Counted from the stretch's first letter, positions 14,001 to 26,050 are shown. The stretch is 64,000 nucleotides of DNA from Vespula vulgaris (GCF_905475345.1 NC_066591.1:6416001-6480000), one strand, 5' to 3'. Numbers and translations: made by a program. Notes: generated by a model not told the origin, from the letters alone.

Positions 14001-17000
14001 CACCATCTACACCAGCTTTGCCAATAACCACTCCGCCAAGGTCAGTTCTCAAACCTCTGCGCACTTCGGTCTTTTCATCTGCATTATCATTTTACATTCT
14101 CATTATAATTTACGACGATAAAATTTCTATATATATTTCCGTTGAAATAAACGTTTTGGTTTTCAGTCCAACCTCGACGAGGTCCTTCGAAGATATGGAC
14201 AAAGAGGACCAAGATTCTACCCTTCCAGGGAAAGGTGTCGCAGCGAACGGAGCAGCGATTCCACCTATCGCGCCTGAAACAATGCAGCCGACAACTACAT
14301 CAACATTTGCTCCATGGAGAACAAGTCGAAGACCAACCGGTAAATACATCAGTTTTTTATTTCCTCCCTTTCCATTAAAATTAATATAAAACTTGAGTTC
14401 AATCTTTACGGTCTTTCTTTCTATTTTCAGTACCCAGCACTTATTATCCAGAGTCCAGCTCGAATGGGCAATGGTACGATTATGGACGACAGGCCTGTCC
14501 ACCGGTAATAGCACGAAATCTTTCATGGAACGCGACTCGAGCTGGAGACGTTGCCGTCCAAAGTTGTCCAGGTGGTGCCAATGGTCTTGCTCGTTGGAGG
14601 TGTCTTGCCAAAGGTGATTCCGCGGTGTGGCATCGAGACACTCCAGATTTGAGCGAGTGTCGTTCCGTTTGGTTGACGTCTTTGGAAAATAGGGTGACTG
14701 ATGGTGACGTCATATTGGGGATCAGTCGAGAACTTTCACAAGTAACAAACAATAGTCGTGGTCTTTACGGTGGTGACATGATGATCACAACCAAGATCAT
14801 AAAGAACATGGCTGAAAAGATGGCACAAGACATTAGGACCTATCAAGATCCCAATCAAAGAGAAGTCAGCGTTACGGAACTCTTGCAAGGTGTTGTAAGA
14901 ACAGGCAGCAATCTTTTGAACGAGGCACAGATGGCTTCTTGGAAGGATCTCAGTCATCAGGAACAAATGAGAGTAGCGACCTCTTTGTTGATAGGTCTCG
15001 AAGAGAATGCATTTCTTTTGGCTGATACTTTGACCCAAGAGAAGACTATCACTCATGATTGTAGGAACATACGTGAGTTATTTTCACTGTTAAAATATCT
15101 CTCGTTTGGTATTCGTTACATTTCATTACTTTATTTTATTAACAATTTACGAACGAAATTACGATCTTTTCTGCAATAGTGATGGAAGTTCGCGTTTTGG
15201 ATACACGCAATATCGGTAGCGATCTCGAAGTCTTTCCAAACAACATTGTGGAGGGAAGATGGACAGCATCCACGGCACACGTCGAACTAACCAGAGGTGC
15301 TCTTTTGGAAAACAGCGAAGCTGGGATCGTTCGACTAGTCTTCATGGCCTTCAATAGACTCGAAGAAATTCTTCAACCGCAAGCTGAAGTGCCGTCCGTC
15401 GTTACAAACGATGACTCGCAATCGTTGCCGAAAAGAAATACGACTAGGTTATTGAACAGTAAGATTATCTCTGCTTCATTAGGAAAAGGTCGTCATATAC
15501 AGCTATCGGAACCAGTAAGGATATACTTCAGGCATTTGACACTGGAAAACGTTACGAATCCTACTTGCGTCTTTTGGGATTATATTTTGAGGTAATGGTT
15601 GATAAAATGGTTTTAAAAAGCAAATGATTAACATAATCATTTAATGATCTTTTTCTTTCTTCAGTGGTTGGTCAGAAGAAGGTTGTCAAATAAGAAAGAG
15701 TAACGACACGCACACAGTATGCGAGTGCAATCACTTAACAAATTTCGCCGTTCTCATGGACGTTCATGCGGTTAGATTGGACATCGCTCATCAAGTCGCA
15801 CTACAAATCATCACTTATATAGGCTGCATCATATCTGTCGTCTGTCTGGTGTTAGCGATACTTACTTTTCAATTGTTCCGTGGGCTCAAGGTATGACTGC
15901 AATAATCATATATACAATTGTATAAATTTGTTCATTTTACGACAAGTCGCGATGTCTAATTTTAAATGATTTGCTTCCTAGTCCGACAGAACGACGATAC
16001 ACAAGAATCTGTGCGTCTGCCTCTTAATAGCTGAAGTTTTGTTTGTTTGTGGTATCGGACAAACGAATCAAAGGATCGTCTGTGGTATCGTTGCTGGTTT
16101 ATTACACTTTTTTTTCCTATGTGCGTTCGCCTGGATGTTCCTCGAAGGTATGATCGCAACCGAGCCATAAACCAAAATAATTTTCTACAAATAGATCAAT
16201 CAATATTAATTTGATTCCCTTCGTTCTATTTCCTCGATAGGATTTCAACTGTATGTTATGCTGATCGAAGTTTTCGAAGCGGAAAAGTCTAGACTCCGAT
16301 GGTATTATCTTGTTGCTTACGGGGCACCGTTGCTGGTAGTTGCGATATCCTGTATAATCGATCCATTCAGTTACGGTACCGATCGATACTGTTGGCTTCG
16401 AGCGGACAACTACTTCATCTTCAGCTTTGTGGGGCCCGTGATACTTGTAATCTTGGTAATTATGTAAAGCAGATTGGATGTCGCAATTGGTAACTCGTTC
16501 TTGACGATTCCATCATCGTGATACATATTCAACGTCAATTAGAAATCAGGCTTCTAATTTTAAGCAAAAACTCCTTTAACTCTGATCTAACGATTATGTA
16601 CCTTTATTTTTTCGTAACAGGCGAATCTCGTATTCCTGTCGATGGCGATATACATGATGTGCCGACACGCAAATACGACGGTAGCCATGAAGAGTAAAGA
16701 ACATTCTCGTCTAGCTAGCGCAAGGTAAGCGCCAACTATCTTCGAGCTGTCATTGATTATCTATCGTACAAACGGATTGTACATAAAGTATAAAAAAGTT
16801 GAGATTACGTCCGTCATTAACATATGATCGAGATTAAATCCCCTCGTCGAGCGTAGAGTCGAAATGTCTGTTTGGTGCTTTCGGTTCATATTCGCAAGCT
16901 TTCATTGCTTAAGGAGATCTCCCGAAGCGAATCTCGTTGTCACGCATTATTCTTGCGGCCATGCTAAGTTTTTATTGGTTTTGGTTTGAGTTCTATGTTG

Positions 17001-19628
17001 GAATGACCGCAGATTTCGTTCGTTCGACACGCCACTGTATTGCTGTAAATCCTAAATTACTCGTCCATGATATAAATATATATAAATATAAATATATATA
17101 TATATATCTATACATGTATATAGATATACATCGTATACATTACGTTTTCTAACTTTTTTTCTTCTTTAAATTACAAGATTGGTGTTAGTTAGCAAACGCA
17201 TTATCGTCAACGCTCAAAAACGTATCAACGTAATTATAATAACGATCGGTCTCTCTTCGCTCGTAACGTCTTGGAACGAATGACAAGTAAATTTGTGATT
17301 CGATAAAGCTGTTAAGAGATAATGAAAGAGAGACGAGACAAACATGATAGTGAGATAAGAAAAATTAATCGAAACAAGAGACGTGAAAACACGCAGAAAA
17401 GCTTTCCGTAGAATAAAAAATAAAATTATTTCACACATCGGTGATGGTATTTTAAAATTTCTTGCAAGCTCGATTCGAATTATTATGAACGAGATATTAC
17501 GACAAATTTTTCTTTTTATCGTATACGTTTGGCTTCTTACATCGATTACATTTAATAATGTATTCATGTTAAAAAGAGCACTGCGAGACATCCTCTTAAT
17601 GGTTCAAACAATATATACATGAGTAAATACTCGTGATCAGTTTGACATTTATTAAAGTCGGTAAGACTTAGTAATACGAATCGAGTGTTTGCAGACGATG
17701 ATGAAAGAAATTTTTTAATTATAATCAATCGATATCAATGGTGCCGGAACAATCACCTAACTGCTGTCTTGTTTCATTTTTTTGTATTAAATCTTCTACC
17801 CACTTCTGTCTACACTGTTCTACATTCTTCTGCATGGCGTGGTTGGTTGGTAGTGGAAAGGAAGAGAATGCTCTTCCCAACAAATTGCAAGCGCACTTGT
17901 AAGATATTTACCATTTTTATTATTACTCACTTTTCTTATTATTAACGTTATTACTAACACCCTCTCTTAACCTCCCTCTTCCCTACTACTTTCTAACTTT
18001 ACAACGAATTAATTTTCCGATTTTATGTCGGATCGAATTAATCTATTCTTACTTTTGTATCCTAACTAATTTAACGAAATTAGTAGTTGTGGTAGTATAG
18101 TCTCGTAGAAGTTACACCAAAATTACGATATATCGTGAAGCTCATTGATATCACGAGCACGAAACGCGCCTCATGATGTTAAACGAAGAAAAAAAAAATA
18201 AGAACAAAGTCCTTCTTTATGCAAAATAAAAAGCCAAAATGATATCATCGTCAAATCGAAACGATGCATCTCACCTTTCCTTCGAATGCACACGATAATC
18301 CACATGCATGCTGTATTCTTCTTAGTTAGTTTAAAGTATCACGCCTGATTTGAAAGTAGACATAAACGTGAACTTAGACAAAGTACAATCTCTTCTAATT
18401 ATCTTCTCGGCCTTCTTGTGTAGTTACACGCTCTTGTCGTGAATGTTTAGAAAGAATATAATGTGTCGATGAAACTCGAAGAGATTCGATACGGTTCGAT
18501 TCGAGTACGCAAAGAAGGAAAGTTGCGTAGAAATATAATTTTACATTCAAATAAAAAATAATTGTTTTCTACTCACTTGCAAAATGTCCGATAAACGCAA
18601 CGATCAAGTTCGTCGAACGAACCGTCGACACTTTCGCATCCTTATCTCTCTTTAAAGGTCGGCATTGCAAAAAAAGACTATATTTCATTGTAGAATTTTG
18701 TTCGACGAAATAACTCATTTTTTTTTTATTTCTCGTCAGAGCTTGGTTACGCGGCGCCATCGTCCTAGTATTTCTACTAGGATTAACCTGGACTTTTGGA
18801 CTTCTCTATTTGAATCAAGAATCAGTGGTAATGGCATACATCTTTACTGTACTCAACAGCCTGCAAGGCCTTTTCATCTTCGTATTCCACTGCGTTCAAA
18901 ACGAAAAGGTAAGAGAAAATAAAAAGAAGAAGAACGTAAACAAAATTAAATGGAGTTTCGACGATAACTGTCGTTAATAAAAATACAACAGATAATATTG
19001 AAAAGTTGAAAAACAGAAAATTCTGTGATTAATCACGAAAAGGTCAGACTTTTACTTCTTTTTCTTCGCAAAGAACGTAAGAAGAAGTATATCTTTCCTA
19101 TTATAGGTAAGAAAGGAGTATAGAAAGTTCATCCGACGTCACTCGTGGCTACCAAAGTGCTTGAGATGTTCGAAGACGGTGACGGGAAGTTCTGGATCAT
19201 CCGGTACGAGCGGTGGTGGAGTCGGGCCTGGTGGAAACGGTGGAAAGGAATTTGCCTCGCACAACACATCCTCGAATCCTTCGGCTCCAACGACGGACAG
19301 CTCAGGATTATCGCCTCATGCCGCCTCTAACGTGGGTACCACAACGTCACCGCCGAACAATCACAACAATCTGACTGCGGCCTGTAACAATACGAATCTT
19401 TCGATAAACGTGAACCTGAACAATTTGTCGCTGAGGTCGCCGGTCGGGGCACACCAGATGCACATGATGGCACCTAGCAACCACAATAGGCATCCCACTC
19501 AGCAAGGTATCCAAACGCCGCTTATACACCAAACCGAGAAGCAAGATAAAAAATAGTTTGCAATAGGTATTTTTTCGATGAAGAATTCCATCTAAATAGA
19601 TGGATGGATCGAATAATCTCTCCCCTGT

Positions 19629-19659
<31 letters not shown>

Positions 19660-20937
19660 TCTCTCTCTTCTCTTTCACTCAGTTACTCAGTCACTCACTG
19701 ACTCACTCATTCACTCACTCACTTTCGCTCATTCTCTCTTTCTCTCTTTCTCTTATTCGCTCATTCACTCGCTAACTCGTTCACTCATTGGCTATTGTCG
19801 CTCCGTGCACATGTCATTTTCGCTTCTTCCTGCCAGTATCTATCACGTACTAATCGATTGCTAGCTGATCAAATCGCTCTCGCTTTTTTCGCGCACCTCA
19901 CTTGCTGAGAGAAAGAAAGAGAGAAAAAAAAAGACAAATGAGTTTCTCTTGAACTACGTTGCACTTTCAACTCGAAGTGATGTTCTTCGATGACTCTCTG
20001 ACGTTTTCCCTATCTTCGATCTTCCTCGTTTTTCTTCGGCAACAAATTCTTCTTAATTTGAAATAACATCTCATCTGGTTACCACCTTCTTTTTATCTAC
20101 ATGCAATACCTCTTCATCATAACATCTTCATTTTGTTTTCCTGTAGCTCAATCGATTTTCTCAACACTTTCGTATTTCCTCGCTCGATCTAACGCGAGAA
20201 AGTCACGGCTTGCTTTTTTTTTTTTTTTTTTTTTGATTAAATATATTGGCCAAGTCTGTTGCAGGACGCGTTGTTGTTGAGTGGCTAACTCTCATCCTCC
20301 TTCCTCTAATCGAGATTCTCCTCTCGACTTACCATACGTAATTTTCGTACGTGTCACGTAACTCGAAACTCTCCTATTCGAACTCTCTCGTGCGTTTGTT
20401 CATTCTCAAGCCACCACTTTGGTTATCGTGGGCAGAGTATCATCGAGAGTTGGAAACGCAATAGAGACAAAAAGAGAAGGGAAGAAAGAGGGAGAGAGAG
20501 AGAGAGGGGAGAGAGAGAGAGATAAAAAAAGAGACAGAGAGAGAGAAAACGTAGGAACTAACAAAGTGGGTTAGAAAGTAGAAGGGAAAAGATACAAAAA
20601 AAGTAATATCACGTGGAATATCGAAGTAACAAGGCAAACGAAAGTCAGAAAACGTGCTCGCCTATCGACTCTCTCAAACACATATGCTCTCGAACACGTA
20701 CCAACGATATACTTGAAAATTACGTTGTCGATAAGTACAAGCTATGTTGAATATTCAAAATTGTTGTTGTTGTTGTTGTACCATCATAGAAGATAAATCC
20801 TAAAATAAATAGATGCTCAATAATGTTTGCCTTTCGATTAACAAAAATGAATTCGAAATATGAGTTTTCAATGGTAATAAAAGAGAGAAAAAGAGAGAAA
20901 GAAAAAAAAGAAAGAGATATATATATAAAAAGAGAGA

Positions 20938-20975
<38 letters not shown>

Positions 20976-23202
20976 GAACATTCACGGACTTGACTTTGCA
21001 GAGCTGTAAACACGCGAACGTACTATTTGCAAGGCCTCCTACTTACTAACAGTGGTGATTTTCGTGCTTCTTATCTGGCTCGGGGTTTGGTGTAACGCGG
21101 TTGCTGGTTACTTTGCCTCCTTTTCCAACCTACCAATCGTCCCTCTTTGCCTCGTCCTCTCAAGAACAACCCCATACCTCTATATGCAACCTTGCCTGAC
21201 AAAGCGTGCGCTCGCACGCGATTTGTCATTTATTTCAGACGCTTCAGCTCTCGGAGGCCCACACGGCTACGAAGGAATTCGAAAGCGTACGTTCGTCTAG
21301 ACGTCCCGCGTATCTCTACTTGATTTACGATCGTCCATCTTCGCGGCGATTTAGCGCTTTAGCTTTTACTCGTTGACCTATTTACGACTCGCCGTGCCCT
21401 TCAAATTTTCGCGTTATTTGACACGAAATATAATAAAAAAGAAATAATTCGTAGAGTGTTAAAAAAGTATGATGCTTGAGTTTGGTAATACGGGTTACTC
21501 GTTTGCTCCCATTCGTCTCATTACTCGCATGAGCGGTGTAAATAAAAGATTAGCAGTAATTGTCTCTTATCATATTCTCACTTTGATATCTACGAAAGGT
21601 GTTCTACGTGCTCACCTTTTCATTTCCACGCACGCTTTACATCCTTGTGTCACGCAGCGAGGTAGATCACTCGGAAGATCAAAACAAAAATTCCCTTGTA
21701 ACTTTGACGAGATTGATTTTTTCTATTCGTGTTAACGAGCAGTTTTAATTCGACTTAAAAATTACAAAGGCTCGACTGGACGTACCTTGAAACTTTATTC
21801 AATTAAACCTTTAATTTAATTTCAACTTATTTCTAAAGTCAAATACCTTTTTAACACTCTGAATGGATAAATCGAGCACGCGTATATGAAAACAAAAAAT
21901 TAAGAATCCAAAGAGAATCCTTCCCTTTTTTCTTTATTTTTGTTTTCTTCTATCGGCATGCTTCACAGAGTGAAAGCTCGTGCGTTTTGGAAAGATTCGT
22001 AATGTTCGGAAAGTAGCGGACACGCGATATCAAGATTATCGGAGAGTAGACGGAAGGAAAGTCATAAGGTTCTTTTCGTTTTCTGCCAGCGCAGCGATAG
22101 AGTCGACGATGCTGCGGCTTTCCTTCGTAAAAATCGATCGATCTTTACGACGCGATAACCTTGACGAACGGTTTCCGTAATCCGCTCGGCCGCCGTTCAG
22201 ATAAACCCAGAACGCATTACGTTTTCTAACGTATGTTCGCTTCGCTTCCAACGAGGTACTCGCTCTCGATTCGATTTATGGACGACGAAGACGCGACCAG
22301 ACTTGCCTTGCTTTTAGGTCGCGTGCGCGCGCTCGTCCGCACCATCGATCGATACCGCGATTATAAACGAAGAAAAACAAAACAAAAAATTAAAAAATTA
22401 CGAAAAGATAATTCTTTCGATGTGCGTTTCATCGATCGTTTGACGCCAAATACGCCTGATCTTGCCTAATCTAGATGCAAACGCGACCGAGCACTTTACT
22501 TTTTGGCTTCCCGCGAACAAAAAAAAATAACGATGCATCGTTACGAGTGTTTTCACGAAGAACGTCAACCCCTCGATTTCGTGTTACTATTGATAACGGA
22601 ATCACTTGGTCGCATGATTTTTCACATATGATAAATTGAAATAAGGTAAGTTGTAAAAAAGAAAAATGTAAGAGGAATGTAACGTTATTAGAGGGGTTGA
22701 TCGTGATGATAAAAAAATAAAATAAAGAAGCTTCTTCGCTTGATACAACGAAAGAAACGTATTCTTTGTTGTCGATAAAAAGGAAGAGAAAAAAAATAAC
22801 GTCAGCTCTAGAATATATAGATTCGCACAATACGCACAACGCATAATTACGGTTATAATTTTCTGCTATTATCGCTGATTGATTTCTCACCAAGGCGTTT
22901 AATCCTTCCTCGACGTAAAACACAAACTTTGGGAATGGCCGCGAATCAGGTGGTTCACACGACGATCTCCGAGGCATTCGTTTTCCCATGTTATCGAAAA
23001 GTAAAAACGGCGTATACGTCGAAATAAATTCTCGGGCTGATTTTGTTCGTCATATTTTGAAAGAAGGTCCGAGGAACCTTCCACAGGAACGAGCTGCCTT
23101 CGGAGATCCATAAGATCCTTCGTTCACCTCACTGACTTCTCTATAAAAGGTTTTGTCGATTTTAACATGTTCTACGAATAGAAATGAAAAACGAATTTAG
23201 AA

Positions 23203-23240
<38 letters not shown>

Positions 23241-25119
23241 GTAAACGGAGGATTAACAGCCACGACCAATGCTTGATTTTCCAGTACTTGGTATCCGGTC
23301 GAAGCTGGGCGATAGTCGATAGGCAGCCGGCAGTCGCTGTGCCAAGTGAATCCTCTGGCACAGAGGCTCACATCGTGGCCACCCTGCCGTACGCCCGTCA
23401 CGCATTCTTACCCTCAGCTCCTAATATCCCCAAATCTGCCACCGCCACTTGGGGCCACCTTAACAAAAACCTCATGTGGAAGGTAACTAACTCGGCGGTT
23501 AGCTCGCAAGCGCTATTTAACGCTATTCTCTCGTCGCTATTCTAGTCGCTACTTTTTCATACAAAAAAAAAAAAAACACCATTTTTCTTTGTTTCCTTTA
23601 TTCTTCTCTTTGTTTTCCATCGACATATGTATAAACTCGATTGCGCCGTCCCACAATAAAGATAATCGTATTTTTAACATCCGTTGATACATAAATGTAA
23701 TTATATATTTTGTTAAAGAATTGTTTGATTCGAGTCTTTATATTTTAGAGTTATAAAGAGATTTAACGTGGGACACGCAGTCCATGCTACATGTCAATGC
23801 TTTTTCTTTCTCTTTAGCATTTTCTTACGATCGTCGAATTAATTGTCTAACTTTTGGCTAGATCGCCCTCTCGTGCATGGTGTGTGCTTCTCTCGTTTAA
23901 TTGTCAAAAAGGCACGATGTTTACGCGAGATAAAAATGCCTCGGTCATCGCAGATTTTTTTTTCTTTCCTATCATCCCTGATTAGAATAAGATTAGAAAC
24001 GAGTTACGCACTCAATGATTCGAGAAAATGTGAACAATTTTTTCTCGGCTTTTCCCCTTACACAGTGCATGCGCAGCCACGACCGTTTCCCTCGACTCGC
24101 GACATCCAAATTCAAAATTGCCGTGTTTTTTCTATTGGCGAAATAAAAAATCGTCATATCCTGTCGAAAGACAAAACGGCACGTTAATTCCCTTAGAAAG
24201 CAAAATCATTTTCAATCCAATCGAAGAAAAATATCTAATGGATCAACTTCTATTCCACCCACAGAACATTTCTTTTAAATCGTACTCCCGGGACTCTGGA
24301 CACGGTGGATCCGAACAGGAAGACTCACCGAGGACACACAACACTTTAACTCTAGGCCACTCGGGTCGAAATCGAGATCGAGATCGAAACCGTATTATCG
24401 GCTCGAACGATGGCAGCGAGACGATGAGCGGTGGAAGGGCAGCAACGACAGCGGCAACGACTTCGGTGGGAACTGGACGACGAGCTGCCATGCCATATAA
24501 TCATACTTACACGGAAATCGTTGATGGTAGAAACGGTGGAAATGGTATGCATCATCAGATGCATGCTCATCACGGTCAACATGTACACCTTCCAGCGCAT
24601 CGCGGAGTTGGCAGCGTTGGTGGCTTAACAAACGAAGATGATCCTGTCTACGAGGAAATCGAACGAGGTGGTGCCGGTGGAGCTGTCGGAGAGATCCAAG
24701 TGTCAGACATGTCCGACGAGGATGGTCGACGGCAAAGCGACATGAGCAGACAATCTTCGAGAAGCTACGGTGACCATAGGCCATTGATTCCATACTCACC
24801 TGCTAACGATCGTAACCTGCTCCATTACGGACAAACGATGAGCGATCGTGTTGGAAACACTCACTACGATCCAACGGAATATGGTCCAACCGTTGAAAGA
24901 ACCTTAAACGCCTGCTGGGAGAAACTACGAAGGCAACAAGCGAGGTACGAGCTCGGTGAACTGCCGCGACTCCCTGCAGGTTATGGATTACCACCTCAAC
25001 AGGATCACACAAGAACCGTCGCTGTTCTCGACGGCCATACCGTTGTCTGCCATCTTCAACCCCAAACGGACATGTATACGGGACGTGGAATGCCACCACC
25101 TTCTTACAGCGAGTGTTAG
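2817..25119 (+). CDS. Cirl: Latrophilin-like adhesion G-protein-coupled receptor (Cirl), multi-exon
   Basis: Adhesion GPCR of the latrophilin/CIRL family, a plasma-membrane receptor known in flies for mechanosensory and synaptic roles. Exons by phase: 2817-2877 (first exon, tentative), 5175-5361, then 11848-11954 or 12249-12355, 13854-14040, 14167-14339, 14431-15072, 15180-15591, 15665-15890, 15982-16147, 16241-16455, 16621-16724, 18740-18908, 19107-19506, about 23285/23316-23482, 24265-25119. Domains in order: rhamnose-binding SUEL lectin domain (ANYGRFSITICNEHGN), Thr/Pro-rich linker, HormR domain (CPPVIARNLSW to DLSEC), GAIN region, GPS (CECNHLTNFAVLM; cleavage expected between L and T of HLT), seven membrane helices in exons 15665-18908, and a long cytoplasmic tail with KCLRCSK and a terminal PPPSYSEC. 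About 1,350 residues. No olfactomedin domain is seen, as in fly Cirl. All junctions from 5175 to 19506 keep frame. The first exon and the tail exon before 24265 are less certain. Confidence 0.93.
4455..4530. repeat. (GA)n microsatellite in latrophilin intron
   Basis: Imperfect GA/GAAA repeats in the intron between the candidate first exon and the SUEL exon. Similar GA/CT tracts lie at about 3009-3030, 3200-3222, 4744-4776, 19629-19672, 20487-20548, 20880-20970 and 23206-23236. Confidence 0.85.
5005..5058. repeat. Compound (CT)n(AT)n microsatellite
   Basis: A CT run directly followed by about 15 AT units, about 115 bp before the SUEL exon acceptor. Confidence 0.9.
5175..5361 (+). CDS. Cirl: Latrophilin exon encoding the SUEL/RBL lectin domain
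   Basis: This 187-bp exon is preceded by tttgttgcag and followed by gtaagt. It encodes the core of the galactose/rhamnose-binding lectin domain: YDTAYACEGKTLWIEC, then LIRANYGRFSITICN and DWSVNCMSPKTF. The cysteine spacing and the ANYGR motif match latrophilins. It ends in phase 2 (GA), which fits either of the two alternative next exons, each beginning with G-TG-C/T. Confidence 0.92.
11848..11954 (+). CDS. Cirl: Latrophilin alternative exon 'a' (end of SUEL domain)
   Basis: 107-bp exon between ...atcccag and gttggt. It encodes CNHRNSCALNVRSEIFEEDP followed by CPGTGKYVEAQYHCL, which is the C-terminal part of the SUEL lectin domain (DPCPGT-KYxEAxYxC pattern). It enters in phase 2 and leaves in phase 1, exactly like the second copy 294 bp downstream. 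Its donor (gttggt) is weaker than that of exon b. Probably spliced as an alternative to exon b. Confidence 0.75.
12249..12355 (+). CDS. Cirl: Latrophilin alternative exon 'b' (end of SUEL domain)
   Basis: 107-bp exon between ctcttcag and gtaagt-like gtaagt/gtaag. It encodes CNDQQNCSIVASTSQFGDP then CPNTHKYLEAHYRCVS. This version resembles the standard insect latrophilin sequence more closely than exon a. Same length and same phases as exon a; joining both would shift the frame, so only one can be used per productive mRNA. Confidence 0.85.
12480..12678. mobile_element. Short non-autonomous DNA transposon, hAT-like (MITE)
   Basis: The element starts CAGTGGTGCGCAAGCTATAGG and ends with the near-inverse (TTTGCGTACCACTG), so the first ~14 bp form imperfect terminal inverted repeats. 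CAGTGGT-type ends are typical of hAT elements. It is 199 bp, AT-rich inside and has no coding capacity. The 8-bp flanks (gtttagaa and catataaa) share little, so a target-site duplication has decayed or the ends are off by a little. It lies in the intron after latrophilin exon b. Confidence 0.55.
14431..15890 (+). CDS. Cirl: Latrophilin HormR-GAIN-GPS-TM1 exons
   Basis: Exons 14431-15072, 15180-15591 and 15665-15890. The first holds the hormone-receptor-like domain and the start of the GAIN region (LENRVTDGDVILGISREL; SNLLNEAQMASWKDL; LEENAFLLADTL). The second continues GAIN (MEVRVLDTRNI; GIVRLVFMAFNRLEEIL; NPTCVFWDY). The third carries GWSEEGCQIRKSNDTHTVCE, CNHLTNFAVLM (autoproteolytic GPS) and the first membrane helix. 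Phases across the junctions are 1, 2 and 0, and all are consistent. Confidence 0.93.
15982..18908 (+). CDS. Cirl: Latrophilin exons for membrane helices 2-7
   Basis: Exons 15982-16147 (TM2-TM3, TTIHKNLCVCLLIAEVLF; LLHFFFLCAFAWMFLEG), 16241-16455 (VEVF-type loop, TM4, YCWLRADNYFIFSFVGP), 16621-16724 (end of TM5, cytoplasmic loop) and 18740-18908 (TM6 FLLGLTWTFGLLYL, TM7 VVMAYIFTVLNSLQGLFIF). These are diagnostic class B2 GPCR motifs. The ~2-kb intron 16725-18739 contains no further convincing exon. Confidence 0.93.
19107..19556 (+). CDS. Cirl: Latrophilin tail exon with optional internal donor
   Basis: Begins VRKEYRKFIRRHSWLPKCLR right after TM7, then a Gly/Ser-rich stretch and an Asn-rich stretch. 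A GT at 19507 (caag|gtatcc) would end the exon in phase 1 for splicing onward. If not spliced, translation continues for 16 codons (ending EKQDKK) to a TAG at 19554-19556. That would give a receptor with a short tail. Both forms are inferred from sequence only. Confidence 0.75.
   Translation, partial: VRKEYRKFIRRHSWLPKCLRCSKTVTGSSGSSGTSGGGVGPGGNGGKEFASHNTSSNPSAPTTDSSGLSPHAASNVGTTTSPPNNHNNLTAACNNTNLSINVNLNNLSLRSPVGAHQMHMMAPSNHNRHPTQQGIQTPLIHQTEKQDKK
21240..21287 (+). CDS. Cirl: Possible small alternative latrophilin tail exon
   Basis: A pyrimidine-rich tract ending tttcag precedes an open stretch and a candidate donor gtacgt. Reached from 19506 in phase 1 it would read DASALGGPHGYEGIRK; without the donor it meets a stop at 21298. 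It does not lead in frame to the acceptor at 23285. I do not recognise the peptide, so this is weak. Confidence 0.25.
23285..23482 (+). CDS. Cirl: Latrophilin cytoplasmic-tail exon (start uncertain)
   Basis: Open 66-codon stretch from a good acceptor (ttttccag at 23277-23284) to gtaact, reading VAVPSESSGTEAHIVATLPY and ending HLNKNLMWK. It ends in phase 0, as required by the next exon (NISFKSYSRDSGHGG). The acceptor at 23284 would need a phase-0 upstream exon, whereas the exon ending at 19506 is phase 1. Acceptors after 23315 or 23333 would restore frame from 19506. The true start is undecided. Confidence 0.6.
24265..25119 (+). CDS. Cirl: Latrophilin last coding exon
   Basis: Starts NISFKSYSRDSGHGGSEQED, a stretch shared with insect Cirl, after acceptor ccacccacag. 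It encodes 284 residues of cytoplasmic tail with a His/Met-rich part (MHHQMHAHHGQHVH), PVYEEIERGG, a Ser/Arg-rich run (SDMSRQSSRSYGDHRPL) and a conserved-looking YGPTVERTLNACWEKLRRQQ. It stops at 25117-25119 after PPPSYSEC. PPSY fits the PPxY consensus for WW domains. No PDZ-type end like that of vertebrate latrophilins is seen. Confidence 0.88.
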   Translation, partial: NISFKSYSRDSGHGGSEQEDSPRTHNTLTLGHSGRNRDRDRNRIIGSNDGSETMSGGRAATTAATTSVGTGRRAAMPYNHTYTEIVDGRNGGNGMHHQMHAHHGQHVHLPAHRGVGSVGGLTNEDDPVYEEIERGGAGGAVGEIQVSDMSDEDGRRQSDMSRQSSRSYGDHRPLIPYSPANDRNLLHYGQTMSDRVGNTHYDPTEYGPTVERTLNACWEKLRRQQARYELGELPRLPAGYGLPPQQDHTRTVAVLDGHTVVCHLQPQTDMYTGRGMPPPSYSEC

Positions 25120-25251
25120 GTCAAGGCTGGATCGTCTCGTCCTCCATCTCGTCCACCATCCCCACATTTTGGGGTAGGACTCTGTTCCTCTCGTAGGACT
25201 CGCCCTTCGACTCCGATCTCTCTCTGATTCCACTGTAGCTAAGCATGACGT

Positions 25252-25340
25252 ATCTCTCTCTCTCTTTCTCTCTCTCTTGCTCTCTCTCTCTCTCTCTCTC
25301 TCTTTCTCACTCTCTCATTTCCACTCTCACTCTCTTTCAG
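25252..25340. repeat. (CT)n microsatellite
   Basis: Near-pure CT dinucleotides with a few TTT or TGC interruptions, 130 bp after the latrophilin stop codon. Probably in the 3' UTR. Confidence 0.9.
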
Positions 25341-26010
25341 ATTTGTTAGAAGATTTTCTTTTAACAAAAAGACTTTTCTTTCCTATGAATGAAAGCAGTT
25401 GAACGGGGAGAGAGACGAACAAAGGCCAAGATTTCGGAGAAGAATTATGGAAATGAGAAACGGACGATGACGGTCCTTCCAAGAAGAAACACGAAAAACA
25501 CGAAAGGCTAGAACGATATTACTTCGCTTTTTAGCGTGTTAAAGCCACACGAGTCGATCGGCGAACCTACGCGATGGTTCGTGTACAACTAAACGATCGA
25601 CATTCTGCGCCGAAAGATTCCTTCCTTGCTCTTCGCGTACTAATCACAGTGTGTGTGATCCTTGCGAAAAAAAAAAGTAATAAATATTGTGTAGAGAGCG
25701 AGACGATCGCGTCGGCGATACGTTATTTTTCTTTTTTCTTTTGTATAATAGACATATCGCGACACGTACTCCTCGTCCACGAACTGGAACTTTTGTAAGT
25801 CATTGTTTTAAGTCACCTTGTTCTTTCTTTTCTTTCGTCCTTTGTGTATAATATAGACTCTCGTTGAACGGATAGCTTAGGATAGCGACATATCGGAAAT
25901 TTTAGAAGGTGTGGCACGTGATTGTATCGATCGCATTTGAAAATCGCGTTACAAAGGAGAGCAACTGCCTGTGAGAGAGAAAGAAAGAAAGAAAGAAAGA
26001 GAAACAGAGT

Positions 26011-26050
<40 letters not shown>

